64,000 nucleotides of DNA from JAFEDN01 sp963697455 (GCA_963697455.1 CAVOOI010000015.1:1-64000), one strand, 5' to 3'. Positions 1-9,491 are shown, numbered from the stretch's first letter. A program made the numbers and translations. Notes: generated from the sequence alone by a model not told the origin.

Positions 1-6
1 TCAAGT

Positions 7-462
7 TTAACGGTGAACTTCACTTAAATACCGGAGTCTTTCCGCGGCCCTTTCACCTAAATGCATCCCCAGTTTATTGTATATTTCCGGAGTTTTTTTG
101 ATGGAATCGACATTAAACTCGAGCAGGGTTGTTGCTGATTTAATGGCTTTTAAAGTAAATCCACGCGGGGTTTTTTCAATTAAGGCCATTTCGCCGATAA
201 TATCTCCAGGGTGTAAGTAAGCCAATACGTGTTCGTTTTTCTTTTTTTTAGCATGCTTGGTAACGGATATTTCACCACTTAATAGGATATAAAAACTGGT
301 TGGAGGATCGCCTTCATGCGTTAGGATTTGATTTTTTTTTAAAGTGACTTTATTGGCATTGCTTAATAGCGCTTCGCGTTCAGCCGGAGTTAAAAAGTCA
401 AATAATTTTTGATGAATAAGTTTGTCGTTGGTATCGATAATGTTGTTAATGCGTTTAGGCAT
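7..462 (-). CDS. Cyclic-nucleotide-binding domain protein
   Basis: A 151-residue protein made almost entirely of one CRP-type cyclic-nucleotide-binding beta-roll (about residues 20-135). The glycine-rich strand region (LHPGDIIGEMALIE) is followed by a phosphate-binding-cassette-like stretch with PRGFT, where the usual R-[SA]-[AT] is altered, so ligand binding is uncertain. There is no C-terminal helix-turn-helix, so it is not a complete CRP-type transcription factor; it may be a stand-alone sensor or regulatory subunit. A ribosome-binding site (AAGGA) lies 7-8 bases before the ATG. It is transcribed away from the neighbouring membrane-protein gene in the same orientation, only 23 bases downstream. 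The fold assignment is firm; the role is unknown. Confidence 0.75.
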   Translation of the reverse strand: MPKRINNIIDTNDKLIHQKLFDFLTPAEREALLSNANKVTLKKNQILTHEGDPPTSFYILLSGEISVTKHAKKKKNEHVLAYLHPGDIIGEMALIEKTPRGFTLKAIKSATTLLEFNVDSIKKTPEIYNKLGMHLGERAAERLRYLSEVHR

Positions 463-485
463 CGGGCATCCTTTCCCTTAAAATA

Positions 486-1709
486 TTAAAGGATCATACA
501 AAGTGAGTTTTTTGGGGAAGTGATTTTGGAGTTATTATTTAAATCACTTAATTCTATGGATCCGCTGGAATTGATTGAATTCTTGTTGTCGAGTAACAGG
601 GGGGTGCTCGGATTTGATAATATAGAAAAGCGATTTGTGGAAGTTGATGGCAGCGGAGAAGTTGCGGAGATACTTGTCGCTCGTTTGACTACAATTTTTT
701 TATTAAATTTATGTAAAATTTCTTTCAGAAAAGCTGGGGTGACTATTTTAGAGTCTTGCTGGCTTAAGGCAGCTAATAAAGTTTGATAATTTTCAGGGCT
801 GGTGATTAAAGAATTTAAGCCATCTAAGCTGGTCTGGAGATTTTCCACGCCGGCTTGTAACTGAGATTTAGTTTCGCTAAAAAACGCATGCTCACTTCGT
901 AAAGATGCCAGTTTGGTTCGCGAAGGTTCGCTAGTGGCATAAACAATAATTGGACTGGCGATTGTCGCTAAAATAACACTGATAGGCCACGCCAACCAGT
1001 TATTAACTCCGGCAATTTCCTCCAGCGAAAGTTCTAAGTAATAACTAATCATAGCTAGGTAAGAAGCCATAATTGCTCGGGGGAAGGCTTTTGAATTTCT
1101 TATAAAACTAAAAATTTTCTTTGGAAAACTGACGTCAGCTTCTTTGGATTCTTCAACCAATTCGCTATTGAAGGTTAAACAAATGTTTTCTAATGGGTCT
1201 TCCGGACGACTTCTAATGTCACCGCGAATGCTGGAAAAAGTATCAACGCGAATTATGTCTGATTTTTTTTCCAAATTTCCCCGGGTTAATTGTTCTGGCT
1301 GGTCCATTTTTTTAAAAATATTTTCCAAAATTGAAAAAATTTTAGTAGTCGTTTGATTGGTTATCTGCTGAGTGTCCAGAGCTTCGTGCTTGCCTTTCAT
1401 TTTTAAATATTTTCTGTGAAGTTCTTGACATTGGCTCCTTTCAGCCTCAATAGCAGCTATAATTTCGGCAATTAGTTTTTTGTTTTCTTTTTCAGCGCGG
1501 TAGACCGTAACAATACCCACTATGGTTCCGCCCACGATACCGATGGAAAAAGCTGGGATATTGCCGATAAATTTTTTTAAACCCGCGCCAACGTAGAAGA
1601 CCGTTCCCGCGCCAGCACCCAAGCCCGCTGCGGCTTGTCCTTTGGAGAAATAAAAAACATAGTCAACAACTTCATTAGCTGTTTTTTTAATTTGGATAAT
1701 GAATCTCAT
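486..1709 (-). CDS. Hypothetical multi-pass membrane protein with coiled coil
   Basis: I do not recognise this 407-residue protein. It has a glycine/alanine-rich hydrophobic pair of segments near residues 24-70, a charged helical stretch with coiled-coil character near 72-135, a second hydrophobic pair near 208-262, another long helix near 265-310, and a Ser/Thr/Asn-rich low-complexity tail. The two hairpin-like membrane pairs each followed by a coil suggest an internal duplication of architecture or a membrane-shaping protein. No clear ribosome-binding site is seen before the ATG. It is divergent from the pilV-like gene, sharing a 64-base promoter region. In a host-associated bacterium such a protein could be secreted, but nothing in the sequence proves it. 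Confidence 0.55.
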   Translation of the reverse strand: MRFIIQIKKTANEVVDYVFYFSKGQAAAGLGAGAGTVFYVGAGLKKFIGNIPAFSIGIVGGTIVGIVTVYRAEKENKKLIAEIIAAIEAERSQCQELHRKYLKMKGKHEALDTQQITNQTTTKIFSILENIFKKMDQPEQLTRGNLEKKSDIIRVDTFSSIRGDIRSRPEDPLENICLTFNSELVEESKEADVSFPKKIFSFIRNSKAFPRAIMASYLAMISYYLELSLEEIAGVNNWLAWPISVILATIASPIIVYATSEPSRTKLASLRSEHAFFSETKSQLQAGVENLQTSLDGLNSLITSPENYQTLLAALSQQDSKIVTPAFLKEILHKFNKKIVVKRATSISATSPLPSTSTNRFSILSNPSTPLLLDNKNSINSSGSIELSDLNNNSKITSPKNSLCMIL

Positions 1710-1773
1710 GGGCGTACTTTAGCACCAAATCCCGGTATTTCGCAATCACTAGGGTTAACCTTAAAATATCAAT

Positions 1774-2109
1774 ATGAACTTATTAGAAATATTAATAGCA
1801 TTGATGATTATTACGGGAGCTTTATTAGGAATAATTACCTTACAGAGCTTGGCGTTGCGTCAGGTGCATACAGCTTATTATCAAAATGTTGCCGAGGCTC
1901 AAGCGCAGGCCTTGCTGGAAAGATTTCGAGCGGATCCTTCTCCGCCTGGGTTAGCGCAGGAATTTAATTTTGCAAATTCGCTGATTAAAAATTTATTACC
2001 TCAAGGCCAAACTAATTATCAATACACTGCTGCGACGCATTCCTGCACAGTGTCAATGTTTTGGGAGGACCATGGCCGGCAATCTTTGACGCTGAGTTCG
2101 TTACTATGA
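1774..2109 (+). CDS. pilV: Type IV pilus minor pilin PilV-like, leader peptide missing
   Basis: The N-terminus MNLLEILIALMII is the hydrophobic N-methylation region of a type IV prepilin, with the conserved Glu at position 5 counted from the Met. The leader peptide and the Gly that prepilin peptidase PilD cuts after are absent: the ORF begins exactly at what should be mature residue +1 and an in-frame TAA lies at 1762-1764, so no upstream extension is possible. The rest (QNVAEAQAQALLERFRADP) matches the PilV pattern. The stop overlaps the ATG of the pilW-like gene (ATGA). At 111 residues it is shorter than usual PilV. It probably cannot be processed normally and may be a decaying gene. Confidence 0.7.
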   Translation: MNLLEILIALMIITGALLGIITLQSLALRQVHTAYYQNVAEAQAQALLERFRADPSPPGLAQEFNFANSLIKNLLPQGQTNYQYTAATHSCTVSMFWEDHGRQSLTLSSLL

Positions 2110-2843
2110 AGAAAAGCAGTAATGCCGGATTTAGCTTATTAGAATGGTTGGTCGCCAGTGCGTTGAGCACGTTGATCATCTCCGGGCTAATCACGATTTA
2201 TTTGGGCATTAAAACCAATAATAACCGGCAGCAATCTTTAATGGACTTACAGGATTCCGGACGATTTGCAGTGACTATTTTAAATCAACGGCTGCGGTTA
2301 GCGGGTTTCATTGGTTGTGTAAATTCCGCCAATCCCGTCGATCAAAACCAGGCGATTATTGGTTACAGCAGCGATCTTTTACCTACGCCATTGCAAAATC
2401 AGGTTGTGCCTGGCACTGATGCATTAGTGATAAACAGTTGCATGTCTAATTCGCAAATTTCTCAAAACACGGCATTGGTGTCCATGGCTTATTATATTGG
2501 GGATACCGGCCGCACTAATAAAACTGGGCAGCCCATTTTAGCTTTATTCCAAAAACCATTGGATGGGGACCGGGATGAGTTAGTCGCTGGAGTTGAGCAA
2601 ATGCAAATTTTATACGGTGTGGCTGGCGGACCTGATGGGCTTTTAATTTATTATCCGGCGGGTCAAGTTGTGGATTGGCAAACAGTGCGCGGCTTACAAA
2701 TTGATTTGTTAATCAATTCCATCGATTCGGTCTTAACTACGCCTGCAGCTTACTATTTTCAGGGTAAACAGGTGCTGCCTCGAGATTTATTAATCCATAA
2801 AGAATGGAGCACGTACATTTTTTTGCGCGAGAGGGCGGTATGA
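2106..2843 (+). CDS. pilW: Type IV pilus minor pilin PilW-like
   Basis: Start is the ATG at 2106, overlapping the upstream stop by four bases, and gives a 245-residue protein. A class III prepilin signal is complete: a short basic leader (MKKSSNAG) is followed by FSLLEWLVASALSTLII, with cleavage expected after Gly8 and Glu at +5. The following region (QDSGRFAVTILNQRLRLAGFIGC) is typical of PilW, a minor pilin that primes pilus assembly with PilV, PilX and PilE. It is shorter than well-studied PilW proteins. Neighbours are pilV-like and pilX-like genes; fimT, pilY1 and pilE are not present in the window, so the cluster looks incomplete. Confidence 0.8.
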   Translation: MKKSSNAGFSLLEWLVASALSTLIISGLITIYLGIKTNNNRQQSLMDLQDSGRFAVTILNQRLRLAGFIGCVNSANPVDQNQAIIGYSSDLLPTPLQNQVVPGTDALVINSCMSNSQISQNTALVSMAYYIGDTGRTNKTGQPILALFQKPLDGDRDELVAGVEQMQILYGVAGGPDGLLIYYPAGQVVDWQTVRGLQIDLLINSIDSVLTTPAAYYFQGKQVLPRDLLIHKEWSTYIFLRERAV

Positions 2844-3241
2844 TATTAGCCATCTGTCTCATTATGGTATTAATTGATGCCTTGCTGACCATGAGTAGCA
2901 TGGAAAATAATTTATTAAATCAAAAAATGAATTCAGCGTTTCAAGCCCAGAGCATTGCGTTCAATAGTGCTGAAGCAGGAATAATCGCGCAAGAGGCTGA
3001 GATTAATGGTCAGGCGGTTGATCTATCCAATATAAAAGGCCAACTGAATTTTTCTATCTCGGCGGATGTTCTGGATGAGTGTCAGCAGCATATCTTGACT
3101 ATCGTTTCTTCTGCCCTCTATCAAAATGCCCGCGTAAAGTTACTCAGCGCCTATCTGCAAGCTCGCGCTCCGCCACTGCCTAGCTGTACGGCTAATCAGC
3201 CATCCCACCAGCTTTGGTGGCAGCAGGTGGATACAGCTTAA
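2804..3241 (+). CDS. pilX: Type IV pilus minor pilin PilX-like
   Basis: A 145-residue protein whose start overlaps pilW by 40 bases. The sequence begins with a short leader ending in AREGG, then a hydrophobic helix (MILAICLIMVLIDALLTM), then a region (AFQAQSIAFNSAEAGIIAQE) matching the PilX family pattern 'AFQAAEAAL'. PilX acts with PilV, PilW and PilY1 in the inner-membrane priming complex of type IV pili. An alternative ATG at 2840 also overlaps the pilW stop, but it would remove the leader. No pilY1 or pilE follows; the next gene is an unrelated ankyrin-like protein after about 200 bases without recognisable coding sequence. The operon therefore ends early. Confidence 0.7.
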   Translation: MEHVHFFAREGGMILAICLIMVLIDALLTMSSMENNLLNQKMNSAFQAQSIAFNSAEAGIIAQEAEINGQAVDLSNIKGQLNFSISADVLDECQQHILTIVSSALYQNARVKLLSAYLQARAPPLPSCTANQPSHQLWWQQVDTA

Positions 3242-3451
3242 GCATGGCAATTGCATTGAAACCCATGGAAAAAGATAGTGGCGAACACTCTTATAAGGCT
3301 CCATTTGTATAGTGGGTCGTGCGAAGTTGCGGAGACGGCTTCTTAACGGAATGGAAGCTAATTGACGACGGCCCTTAGTTGACTATAGCTCTGAATAACT
3401 ATATTATGTATTTAACTGAAATTTTATACATAATTAGATTGGAGATTGTCA

Positions 3452-4897
3452 ATGCATAGTGACTTCAATGTAGATAATCGGAAAAAACTTTTAGAAGAAA
3501 AATCTCCAGAGCTTCCTATTCGAGGCCTGACTCCTTTATCGGAGGCTGTCAAAAAGTCCAATTGGGATATAGTTGAATCTTTATTATACAGCAAACCCGA
3601 AATGGATATCGGGACTTATGTAGTGATTTTATCTAAAAAACCGGAGTTAATTTCAAAATTACAAGCCTGTGACGTTAGCTTACTAAGCTTAGATGATGAA
3701 CATGATAATATTTGTTCTCAGCCATTCGTCATGCAAGCATTTGCCGCAAAATTTGTTAATAATCCAATAGCTGTACAGTCCAAGGGATCGAAACAGAGTA
3801 CTTGGTTAACTAATCTGGCAGAAAGAGGCGACACGGAAAGTTTACAGGTTTTATTGGAAATGAAGCCTTTCCAAGCGCTTATCAATCAACCTGGAGGAGA
3901 CGTTTCGCTAACACCTTTACAATGGGCCTTTGATAATTGGGAATCAATGAAAGTGTTATTGGATTATAAACCCGAAATGGATATCGGTACTTATGTAATG
4001 ATTTTATCTAAAAAACCGGAGTTAATTTCAAAAGTACAACCCTGTGATGTTAGCTTTAGCTTACTAAGCTTAAATTTTGAACGTTATGATATTTATTCTC
4101 AACCATTCGTCATGCAAGCATTTGCTAAAAGATTTGTTAATAATCCAACAGCTGTACAATCGAAGGGATCAAAACAGAGTACTTGGTTAACTAATCTAGC
4201 AGAAAGAGACGATGCTGAAAGTTTACAAGTGTTATTGGAAATGAAGCCTTTCCAAGCGCTTATCGATCAACCTGGGGGAGACCCTTTGCTAACACCTTTA
4301 CAATGGGCAGTTGCTAATCGTCATTTGAAATCAGTTAAAGTGTTATTGGATTACGAAGTCCAAGAAGTAAAAAAGGCGGTAGAGACTCTTGGGGCAGTCA
4401 TTAAATCAGATGAAGAAAGCAAAAAATTAAAAGCAGTCATTGCCGAATCCAGGTTAGTTCATGAAGAATTAAAAGCTGAGATGCCTTATTTAATTGATAA
4501 AAATTTTGATAAAACTAAAATTAGTCAATTAGGTCAATTATTATTATTATTTTTAGAAAATGGTAAAACATCAGCAGATAAAATAAACGTTACAGATTAT
4601 ATATTAAATTGTCCGGATTTTAATTTAAAATTTAAGTTACTAACTATTATTTTTTCGGAGGAGTCACGAAATCCCTTAAGACGTTTTTATTATCAGCCAA
4701 CCTGGATTGTTGCACCTTCCATCCATAGAAAAGATTCAAATTTATGGAAAATACATCAAGCCTACCAAAAAATGTTAAGTTCTAAGCGTGTAACTACGGG
4801 CGGCAGAGTCGGCACTTTTGCAACTTTAAAATTGCCTCTAAAAGTGGATACAACATCTGAGAGTAGTTTAAATCGTGAACTAGATTGTGGACTTTAA
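3452..4897 (+). CDS. Ankyrin-like repeat protein with a large internal duplication
   Basis: The ATG at 3452 is preceded six bases upstream by GGAGA and is preferred to a TTG at 3446; the product is 481 residues. Ankyrin-like helices occur at residues near 25-45 (GLTPLSEAVKKSNWDIVESL) and around the two LTPLQWA motifs. A block of about 125 residues, beginning at KPEMDIGTY and ending at LTPLQWA...VKVLLDY, occurs twice in tandem with few differences. The C-terminal third is helical and charged without recognisable domain. Ankyrin proteins mediate protein binding and are common secreted effectors in Legionellales; a secretion signal is not evident here. It is flanked by the pilX remnant and carA, so it stands alone. 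Confidence 0.65.
   Translation: MHSDFNVDNRKKLLEEKSPELPIRGLTPLSEAVKKSNWDIVESLLYSKPEMDIGTYVVILSKKPELISKLQACDVSLLSLDDEHDNICSQPFVMQAFAAKFVNNPIAVQSKGSKQSTWLTNLAERGDTESLQVLLEMKPFQALINQPGGDVSLTPLQWAFDNWESMKVLLDYKPEMDIGTYVMILSKKPELISKVQPCDVSFSLLSLNFERYDIYSQPFVMQAFAKRFVNNPTAVQSKGSKQSTWLTNLAERDDAESLQVLLEMKPFQALIDQPGGDPLLTPLQWAVANRHLKSVKVLLDYEVQEVKKAVETLGAVIKSDEESKKLKAVIAESRLVHEELKAEMPYLIDKNFDKTKISQLGQLLLLFLENGKTSADKINVTDYILNCPDFNLKFKLLTIIFSEESRNPLRRFYYQPTWIVAPSIHRKDSNLWKIHQAYQKMLSSKRVTTGGRVGTFATLKLPLKVDTTSESSLNRELDCGL
3593..4352 (+). repeat. Tandem duplication of about 375-385 bp inside the ankyrin-like gene
   Basis: The copy starting at 3593 (AAACCCGAAATGGATATCGG) is followed directly by a second copy starting at 3968. 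Nucleotide identity remains high over most of the unit, including the stretch encoding NNPxAVQSKGSKQSTWLTNL, with scattered substitutions and a small in-frame insertion in copy 2 (extra SF near VSFSLLSL). High DNA-level similarity points to a fairly recent duplication or ongoing gene conversion. Confidence 0.85.
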
Positions 4898-5098
4898 GCA
4901 TCATAGAGACGGTCTGGGCCACCCCATTAAAACCAGGTAACGTCCACTTTTGGCTCAGCATTTAATTTAAGTAGTGATTCCAACTGATAAAGCTGGTACA
5001 ATATCGCTCAGTTCGCAACGAAAACAGTCCATAGAATATTTTCTTTCCACTGCTTGAGGTGGATTCATGAAAAGTGTGAACTCCTGGTTGAGGATTGA

Positions 5099-6259
5099 AT
5101 GCCGCTTAATGAGTTTGAAGTTCCACCGATTCCTGCCATGCTTGCCTTGGCGGACGGCAGTCTATTTCCCGGAGTCGCCATCGGTGCTTCAGGACAAGCC
5201 GTAGGAGAAGTGGTTTTTAATACCTCCATGACCGGTTATCAAGAAATCCTCAGCGATCCATCCTATGCCGAACAATTGATCACACTTACCTATCCCCATA
5301 TCGGCAATGTCGGCGTTAATGTTCAGGATCAAGAGTCGGACCGGATTTGGGCGAAGGGTTTAATTATTAGAGACTTATCCCCAATAGTCAGTAATTGGCG
5401 GGCCCAAAGCTCTTTGAGCGATTATCTCCAATTCCATCAAGTCGTCGCCATCGCCGGCGTTGATACCCGCCGCTTAACGCGGATTTTACGGGAGAAAGGG
5501 ACGCAACATGGTTGTATTATCACGGGGGAGATTGATCCCGACCAGGCCGTAGCCATTGCCCGAGCCTATCCTGGTTTAGTTGGCATGGATTTAGCTAAAG
5601 TGGTCAGCACTGACGTAGTCAAATCCTGGGCCGATCAAACCCTAAAGTGGGAATCAAGCGCACCGATTTTATCTAATTATCATGTGATTGTTTATGACTA
5701 CGGTGTTAAGTGGCAAATTTTGCGGCTACTAGCCGATCGTGGCTGCCGGATTACAGTAGTACCAGCGCAAACTAAAGCGGAAGCAGTGTTAGCCTTGAAA
5801 CCAGATGGCGTGGTATTGGCAAATGGCCCGGGCGATCCCGCGGTATGCGATTATGCGATTGCCGCTATCCAAAAATTATTAACTACCGACGTTCCTTTAT
5901 TTGGTATCTGCCTGGGATTCCAATTGCTGGCCCTGGCTTCCGGAGGGACTACCCAAAAAATGAAATTTGGTCATCATGGCGCTAATCATCCGGTGATCGA
6001 CTTGGTTCGGGGCCGAGTCATGATTACCAGCCAAAATCATGGTTTTTGTGTCGAAGAGCAAACCCTGCCGCCTTGTTGGCAAATTACCCATCGCTCTTTG
6101 TTTGACAACTCTCTGCAGGGAATTCGCCATCATACTAAAAGTGTTTTGGGTTTTCAGGGGCATCCGGAAGCCAGCCCAGGGCCTCATGATATTCTTGAAT
6201 TATTTGATCAATTTATGGTTTTAATTAAGAGATACCAAGCGGATGCCAAAGCGGTCTGA
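5099..6259 (+). CDS. carA: Carbamoyl-phosphate synthase small subunit (glutaminase)
   Basis: CarA hydrolyses glutamine and channels ammonia to CarB to make carbamoyl phosphate for pyrimidine and arginine synthesis in the cytoplasm. The 386-residue protein has the N-terminal CarA domain (about 10-145) and a class I glutamine amidotransferase domain (about 193-375). The catalytic triad is visible: Cys271 in FGICLGFQLLALA, His355 and Glu357 in GHPEASPGPHD. The residue after CLG is Phe where His is usual (CLGHQ), a small deviation. Length is typical (E. coli 382). The start is the ATG after TGAGGATTGA. The gene overlaps carB by 17 bases, indicating translational coupling. Confidence 0.97.
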   Translation: MPLNEFEVPPIPAMLALADGSLFPGVAIGASGQAVGEVVFNTSMTGYQEILSDPSYAEQLITLTYPHIGNVGVNVQDQESDRIWAKGLIIRDLSPIVSNWRAQSSLSDYLQFHQVVAIAGVDTRRLTRILREKGTQHGCIITGEIDPDQAVAIARAYPGLVGMDLAKVVSTDVVKSWADQTLKWESSAPILSNYHVIVYDYGVKWQILRLLADRGCRITVVPAQTKAEAVLALKPDGVVLANGPGDPAVCDYAIAAIQKLLTTDVPLFGICLGFQLLALASGGTTQKMKFGHHGANHPVIDLVRGRVMITSQNHGFCVEEQTLPPCWQITHRSLFDNSLQGIRHHTKSVLGFQGHPEASPGPHDILELFDQFMVLIKRYQADAKAV

Positions 6260-9200
6260 TATTAAAAGTGTGTTAATCATTGGCGCGGGGCCGATTGTGA
6301 TCGGTCAAGCCTGCGAGTTTGATTATTCCGGAACCCAAGCCTGTCGAGCGTTACGAGAAGAAGGCTTCCGGGTTATTCTTATCAATTCTAATCCGGCGAC
6401 CATAATGACCGACCCGGATATGGCGGATGCAACTTATATTGAACCTATTCATTGGCAGGTGGTGGAGAAAATCATCGCCAAAGAACGCCCAGACGCCCTG
6501 TTGCCGACCATGGGTGGGCAGACCGCATTAAATTGCGCCTTGGACTTAGTTCGTGAAGGCGTATTGACTAAATATGGCGTGCAACTCATCGGCGCCTCCC
6601 GCGAAGCTATCGATAAAGCTGAAGACCGCGAATTATTTCGGCGAGCGATGAATAAAATCGGCTTTGAAACTCCGCGCTCTGGTTTGGCGCATAATATGGA
6701 AGACGCTTGGCGAATTTTGGAAGATATTGGTTTCCCAGCGATCATTCGTCCTTCTTTTACCATGGGCGGCAGCGGTGGAGGAATTGCCTATAATCGTGAA
6801 GAATTTGAAGAAATCTGCCAGGGTGGCCTAGAGCTTTCACCTACCTCTGAGTTATTAATTGATGAATCCATTATTGGTTGGAAAGAATATGAATTAGAAG
6901 TGGTACGAGATTGTAAAGATAACTGCATCATTGTTTGCGGTATTGAGAATCTCGATCCAGTAGGCATTCACACCGGCGATTCAATCACCGTCGCGCCGAT
7001 TCAAACCTTGACTGATAAAGAATATCAACGAATGCGTAACGCCGCGATTGCGATATTACGAGAAATTGGCGTAGAAACGGGTGGTTCCAACGTGCAGTTT
7101 GCGATAGATCCGCAGAACGGCAGAATGATGGTGATTGAAATGAATCCGCGAGTATCGCGTTCTTCCGCTTTAGCCTCAAAAGCCACTGGTTTCCCGATTG
7201 CCAAAGTGGCGGCTAAATTAGCGGTGGGTTACACATTGGATGAGTTAGCTAATGAAATTACCGGTGGTAAAACGCCGATTTCTTTTGAACCTACTATTGA
7301 TTATGTCGTGGTGAAAATTCCACGGTTCAATTTTGAAAAATTTCCGCAAACGGATCCCCGGTTGACCACGCAAATGAAATCAGTGGGAGAAGTGATGGCG
7401 ATTGGCCGCAATTTCCAGGAATCTCTGCAAAAAGCTTTGCGTGGATTAGAAATTGGCGTATATGGTTTAGAATCTAAAATTGATTTCAGTGATCCTGCGA
7501 ATGATGACGAACAATTAAATAATCGTTTACAACAGGAGTTGCGTATTCCAGGAGCTGACCGGTTATGGTATTTAGCGGATGCATTCCGGTATGGCTACTC
7601 GATAGATAAAGTGCAGGCGCTTACCCAAATCGATCCTTGGTTTTTAGTGCAAATCGCCGAATTAGTAGCCGCTGAATCTGCTTTAGCTGATTTGAATCTT
7701 AAAGATTTATCACCTGAACGCTTATTTCGTTTAAAACAGCAAGGATTTTCTGACCGGCGTTTAGCACAATTATTCCGAGTAACTGAAACCGCGGTACGCG
7801 AATTGCGGCATCTTTTTCAAATACGTCCAGTTTATAAACGGGTAGATACCTGCGCTGCCGAATTTGCCACCGACACTGCCTATTTATATTCGACCTACGA
7901 ACAAGAAAATGAATGCGCGCCCACTCATAAAAATAAAATCGTAGTGTTAGGCGGAGGCCCAAACCGGATTGGTCAAGGAATTGAATTTGATTATTGCTGT
8001 GTACATGCTGCTCTGGCAATGCGCGAAGAAGGTTACGAAACCATCATGGTGAACTGTAATCCCGAAACCGTGTCTACCGACTATGATATATCTGACCGAC
8101 TTTATTTTGAATCGCTCACGCTTGAAGATGTGCTGGAAATTGTCGCAATTGAAAAGCCTAAGGGAGTGATAGTGCAATACGGCGGTCAAACTCCACTAAA
8201 ATTAGCCCGAGAATTAGCAAGCGCTGGAGTACCGATTATTGGCACTTCTCCGGACGCCATCGATTGCGCCGAAGATCGCGAACGCTTCCAGCAATTGATT
8301 AATGAATTGGGCTTGCGTCAGCCGCGTAACGGTACGGTGCGCAGCCGTGAAGAAGGATTGCGTCTAGCCAAAGTATTTGCTTATCCAATGATTGTCCGGC
8401 CTTCTTACGTATTGGGCGGGCGGGCGATGAAAGTTATTTTTAACGAGCAAGAATTATCACGTTACATGAAAAATGTGGTGGAAATTTCTGCTGATTCACC
8501 TTTATTATTAGACCAATTCTTGGATGACGCCATTGAAGTGGATGTCGATGCCGTTTGCGATGGCTCCCAGATTTTAATTGGCGGGATCCTTGAGCACATT
8601 GAACAAGCCGGAATTCACTCAGGCGACTCTTCTTGCACTTTTCCTCCGCACAGTTTAAGTCTGAGTATTCAACAACAATTAAAAGATCAGATGCGGGTAA
8701 TCGCTAATAAGCTTAAAGTAGTCGGACTGATCAATGCGCAATTCGCCATTAAAGACAACGCGATTTACATTCTGGAAGTAAACCCGCGAGCTTCGCGTAC
8801 GGTTCCATTCATCGCCAAAGCAACCGGTTTATCATTAGCAAAAATTGCGGCCAAATGTATGGTTGGCATTAGTTTGGCGAAACAGGAGGTGACTCAAGAA
8901 TGTTTACCCCCTTATTTTGCAGTTAAAAATGCAATATTTCCTTTTGCTAAATTTCCCGGAGTCGATCCAATTTTAGGCCCGGAAATGCGTTCGACTGGGG
9001 AAGTGATGGGTATTGGCTCAAGCTTCGGTCAAGCTTTCGCTAAGGGACAGCTTAGCGGTGGACAAGCCATGCCTAAATCGGGGCAAGCATTTATTAGTGT
9101 GCGAGAAGCGGATAAAAATCGCGCCGCATTCGTCGCCAGACAATTAGTCGAACAAGGCTTTACGATTATTGCGACTAAAGGAACCGCCCGAGCGTTAATG

Positions 9201-9491
9201 GCAGCTAATGTGCCCTGTCAAATAGTCAATAAAGTCAATGAAGGCCGGCCACATATAGTGGATATGATTAAAAATGGTGAAATTCAATTTATCATTAATA
9301 CTACAGAAGGCGAACAAGCGATTGCGGATTCGTTTACTATCCGCCGCAGCGCTGTATCTCGAAAAATTTGTTATACGACCACCCTCGCGGGAGCTGAGGC
9401 AGCCTGTTTAGCTTTGCAATTTAGCGACATAGGTGAGGTATTTAGTTTGCAATATTTGCATCAATTAGTGGTTCAAGTTGCCGTTGATTGA
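6243..9491 (+). CDS. carB: Carbamoyl-phosphate synthase large subunit
   Basis: CarB makes carbamoyl phosphate from bicarbonate, ammonia and two ATP. The 1082-residue protein has the two homologous ATP-grasp halves: the first opens with SVLIIGAGPIVIGQACEFDYSG, the second near residue 555 with VVLGGGPNRIGQGIEFDYCC. Metal/ATP-binding motifs such as VIEMNPRVSRSSALASKATG and ILEVNPRASRTVPFIAKATG are intact. The C-terminal MGS-like allosteric domain (about 940-1075; TIIATKGTARALMAANV, FIINTTEGEQA) is present, so UMP/ornithine regulation is possible. Length matches the family (E. coli 1073). The start overlaps the end of carA, and greA follows after only 18 bases, so the three probably form an operon. 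Confidence 0.98.
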   Translation: MPKRSDIKSVLIIGAGPIVIGQACEFDYSGTQACRALREEGFRVILINSNPATIMTDPDMADATYIEPIHWQVVEKIIAKERPDALLPTMGGQTALNCALDLVREGVLTKYGVQLIGASREAIDKAEDRELFRRAMNKIGFETPRSGLAHNMEDAWRILEDIGFPAIIRPSFTMGGSGGGIAYNREEFEEICQGGLELSPTSELLIDESIIGWKEYELEVVRDCKDNCIIVCGIENLDPVGIHTGDSITVAPIQTLTDKEYQRMRNAAIAILREIGVETGGSNVQFAIDPQNGRMMVIEMNPRVSRSSALASKATGFPIAKVAAKLAVGYTLDELANEITGGKTPISFEPTIDYVVVKIPRFNFEKFPQTDPRLTTQMKSVGEVMAIGRNFQESLQKALRGLEIGVYGLESKIDFSDPANDDEQLNNRLQQELRIPGADRLWYLADAFRYGYSIDKVQALTQIDPWFLVQIAELVAAESALADLNLKDLSPERLFRLKQQGFSDRRLAQLFRVTETAVRELRHLFQIRPVYKRVDTCAAEFATDTAYLYSTYEQENECAPTHKNKIVVLGGGPNRIGQGIEFDYCCVHAALAMREEGYETIMVNCNPETVSTDYDISDRLYFESLTLEDVLEIVAIEKPKGVIVQYGGQTPLKLARELASAGVPIIGTSPDAIDCAEDRERFQQLINELGLRQPRNGTVRSREEGLRLAKVFAYPMIVRPSYVLGGRAMKVIFNEQELSRYMKNVVEISADSPLLLDQFLDDAIEVDVDAVCDGSQILIGGILEHIEQAGIHSGDSSCTFPPHSLSLSIQQQLKDQMRVIANKLKVVGLINAQFAIKDNAIYILEVNPRASRTVPFIAKATGLSLAKIAAKCMVGISLAKQEVTQECLPPYFAVKNAIFPFAKFPGVDPILGPEMRSTGEVMGIGSSFGQAFAKGQLSGGQAMPKSGQAFISVREADKNRAAFVARQLVEQGFTIIATKGTARALMAANVPCQIVNKVNEGRPHIVDMIKNGEIQFIINTTEGEQAIADSFTIRRSAVSRKICYTTTLAGAEAACLALQFSDIGEVFSLQYLHQLVVQVAVD

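Noticed and set aside
520..786. Plus-strand ORF of 88 codons opposite the membrane-protein gene
   Set aside because: Lies entirely antisense to a longer frame with plausible membrane helices; no ribosome-binding site and no family resemblance.
3446..3451. TTG start for the ankyrin-like gene
   Set aside because: The ATG at 3452 has correct spacing to GGAGA (six bases); the TTG follows that site with no spacer.
6449..6763. Antisense ORF inside carB
   Set aside because: Shadow of a highly conserved coding region; no independent signals.
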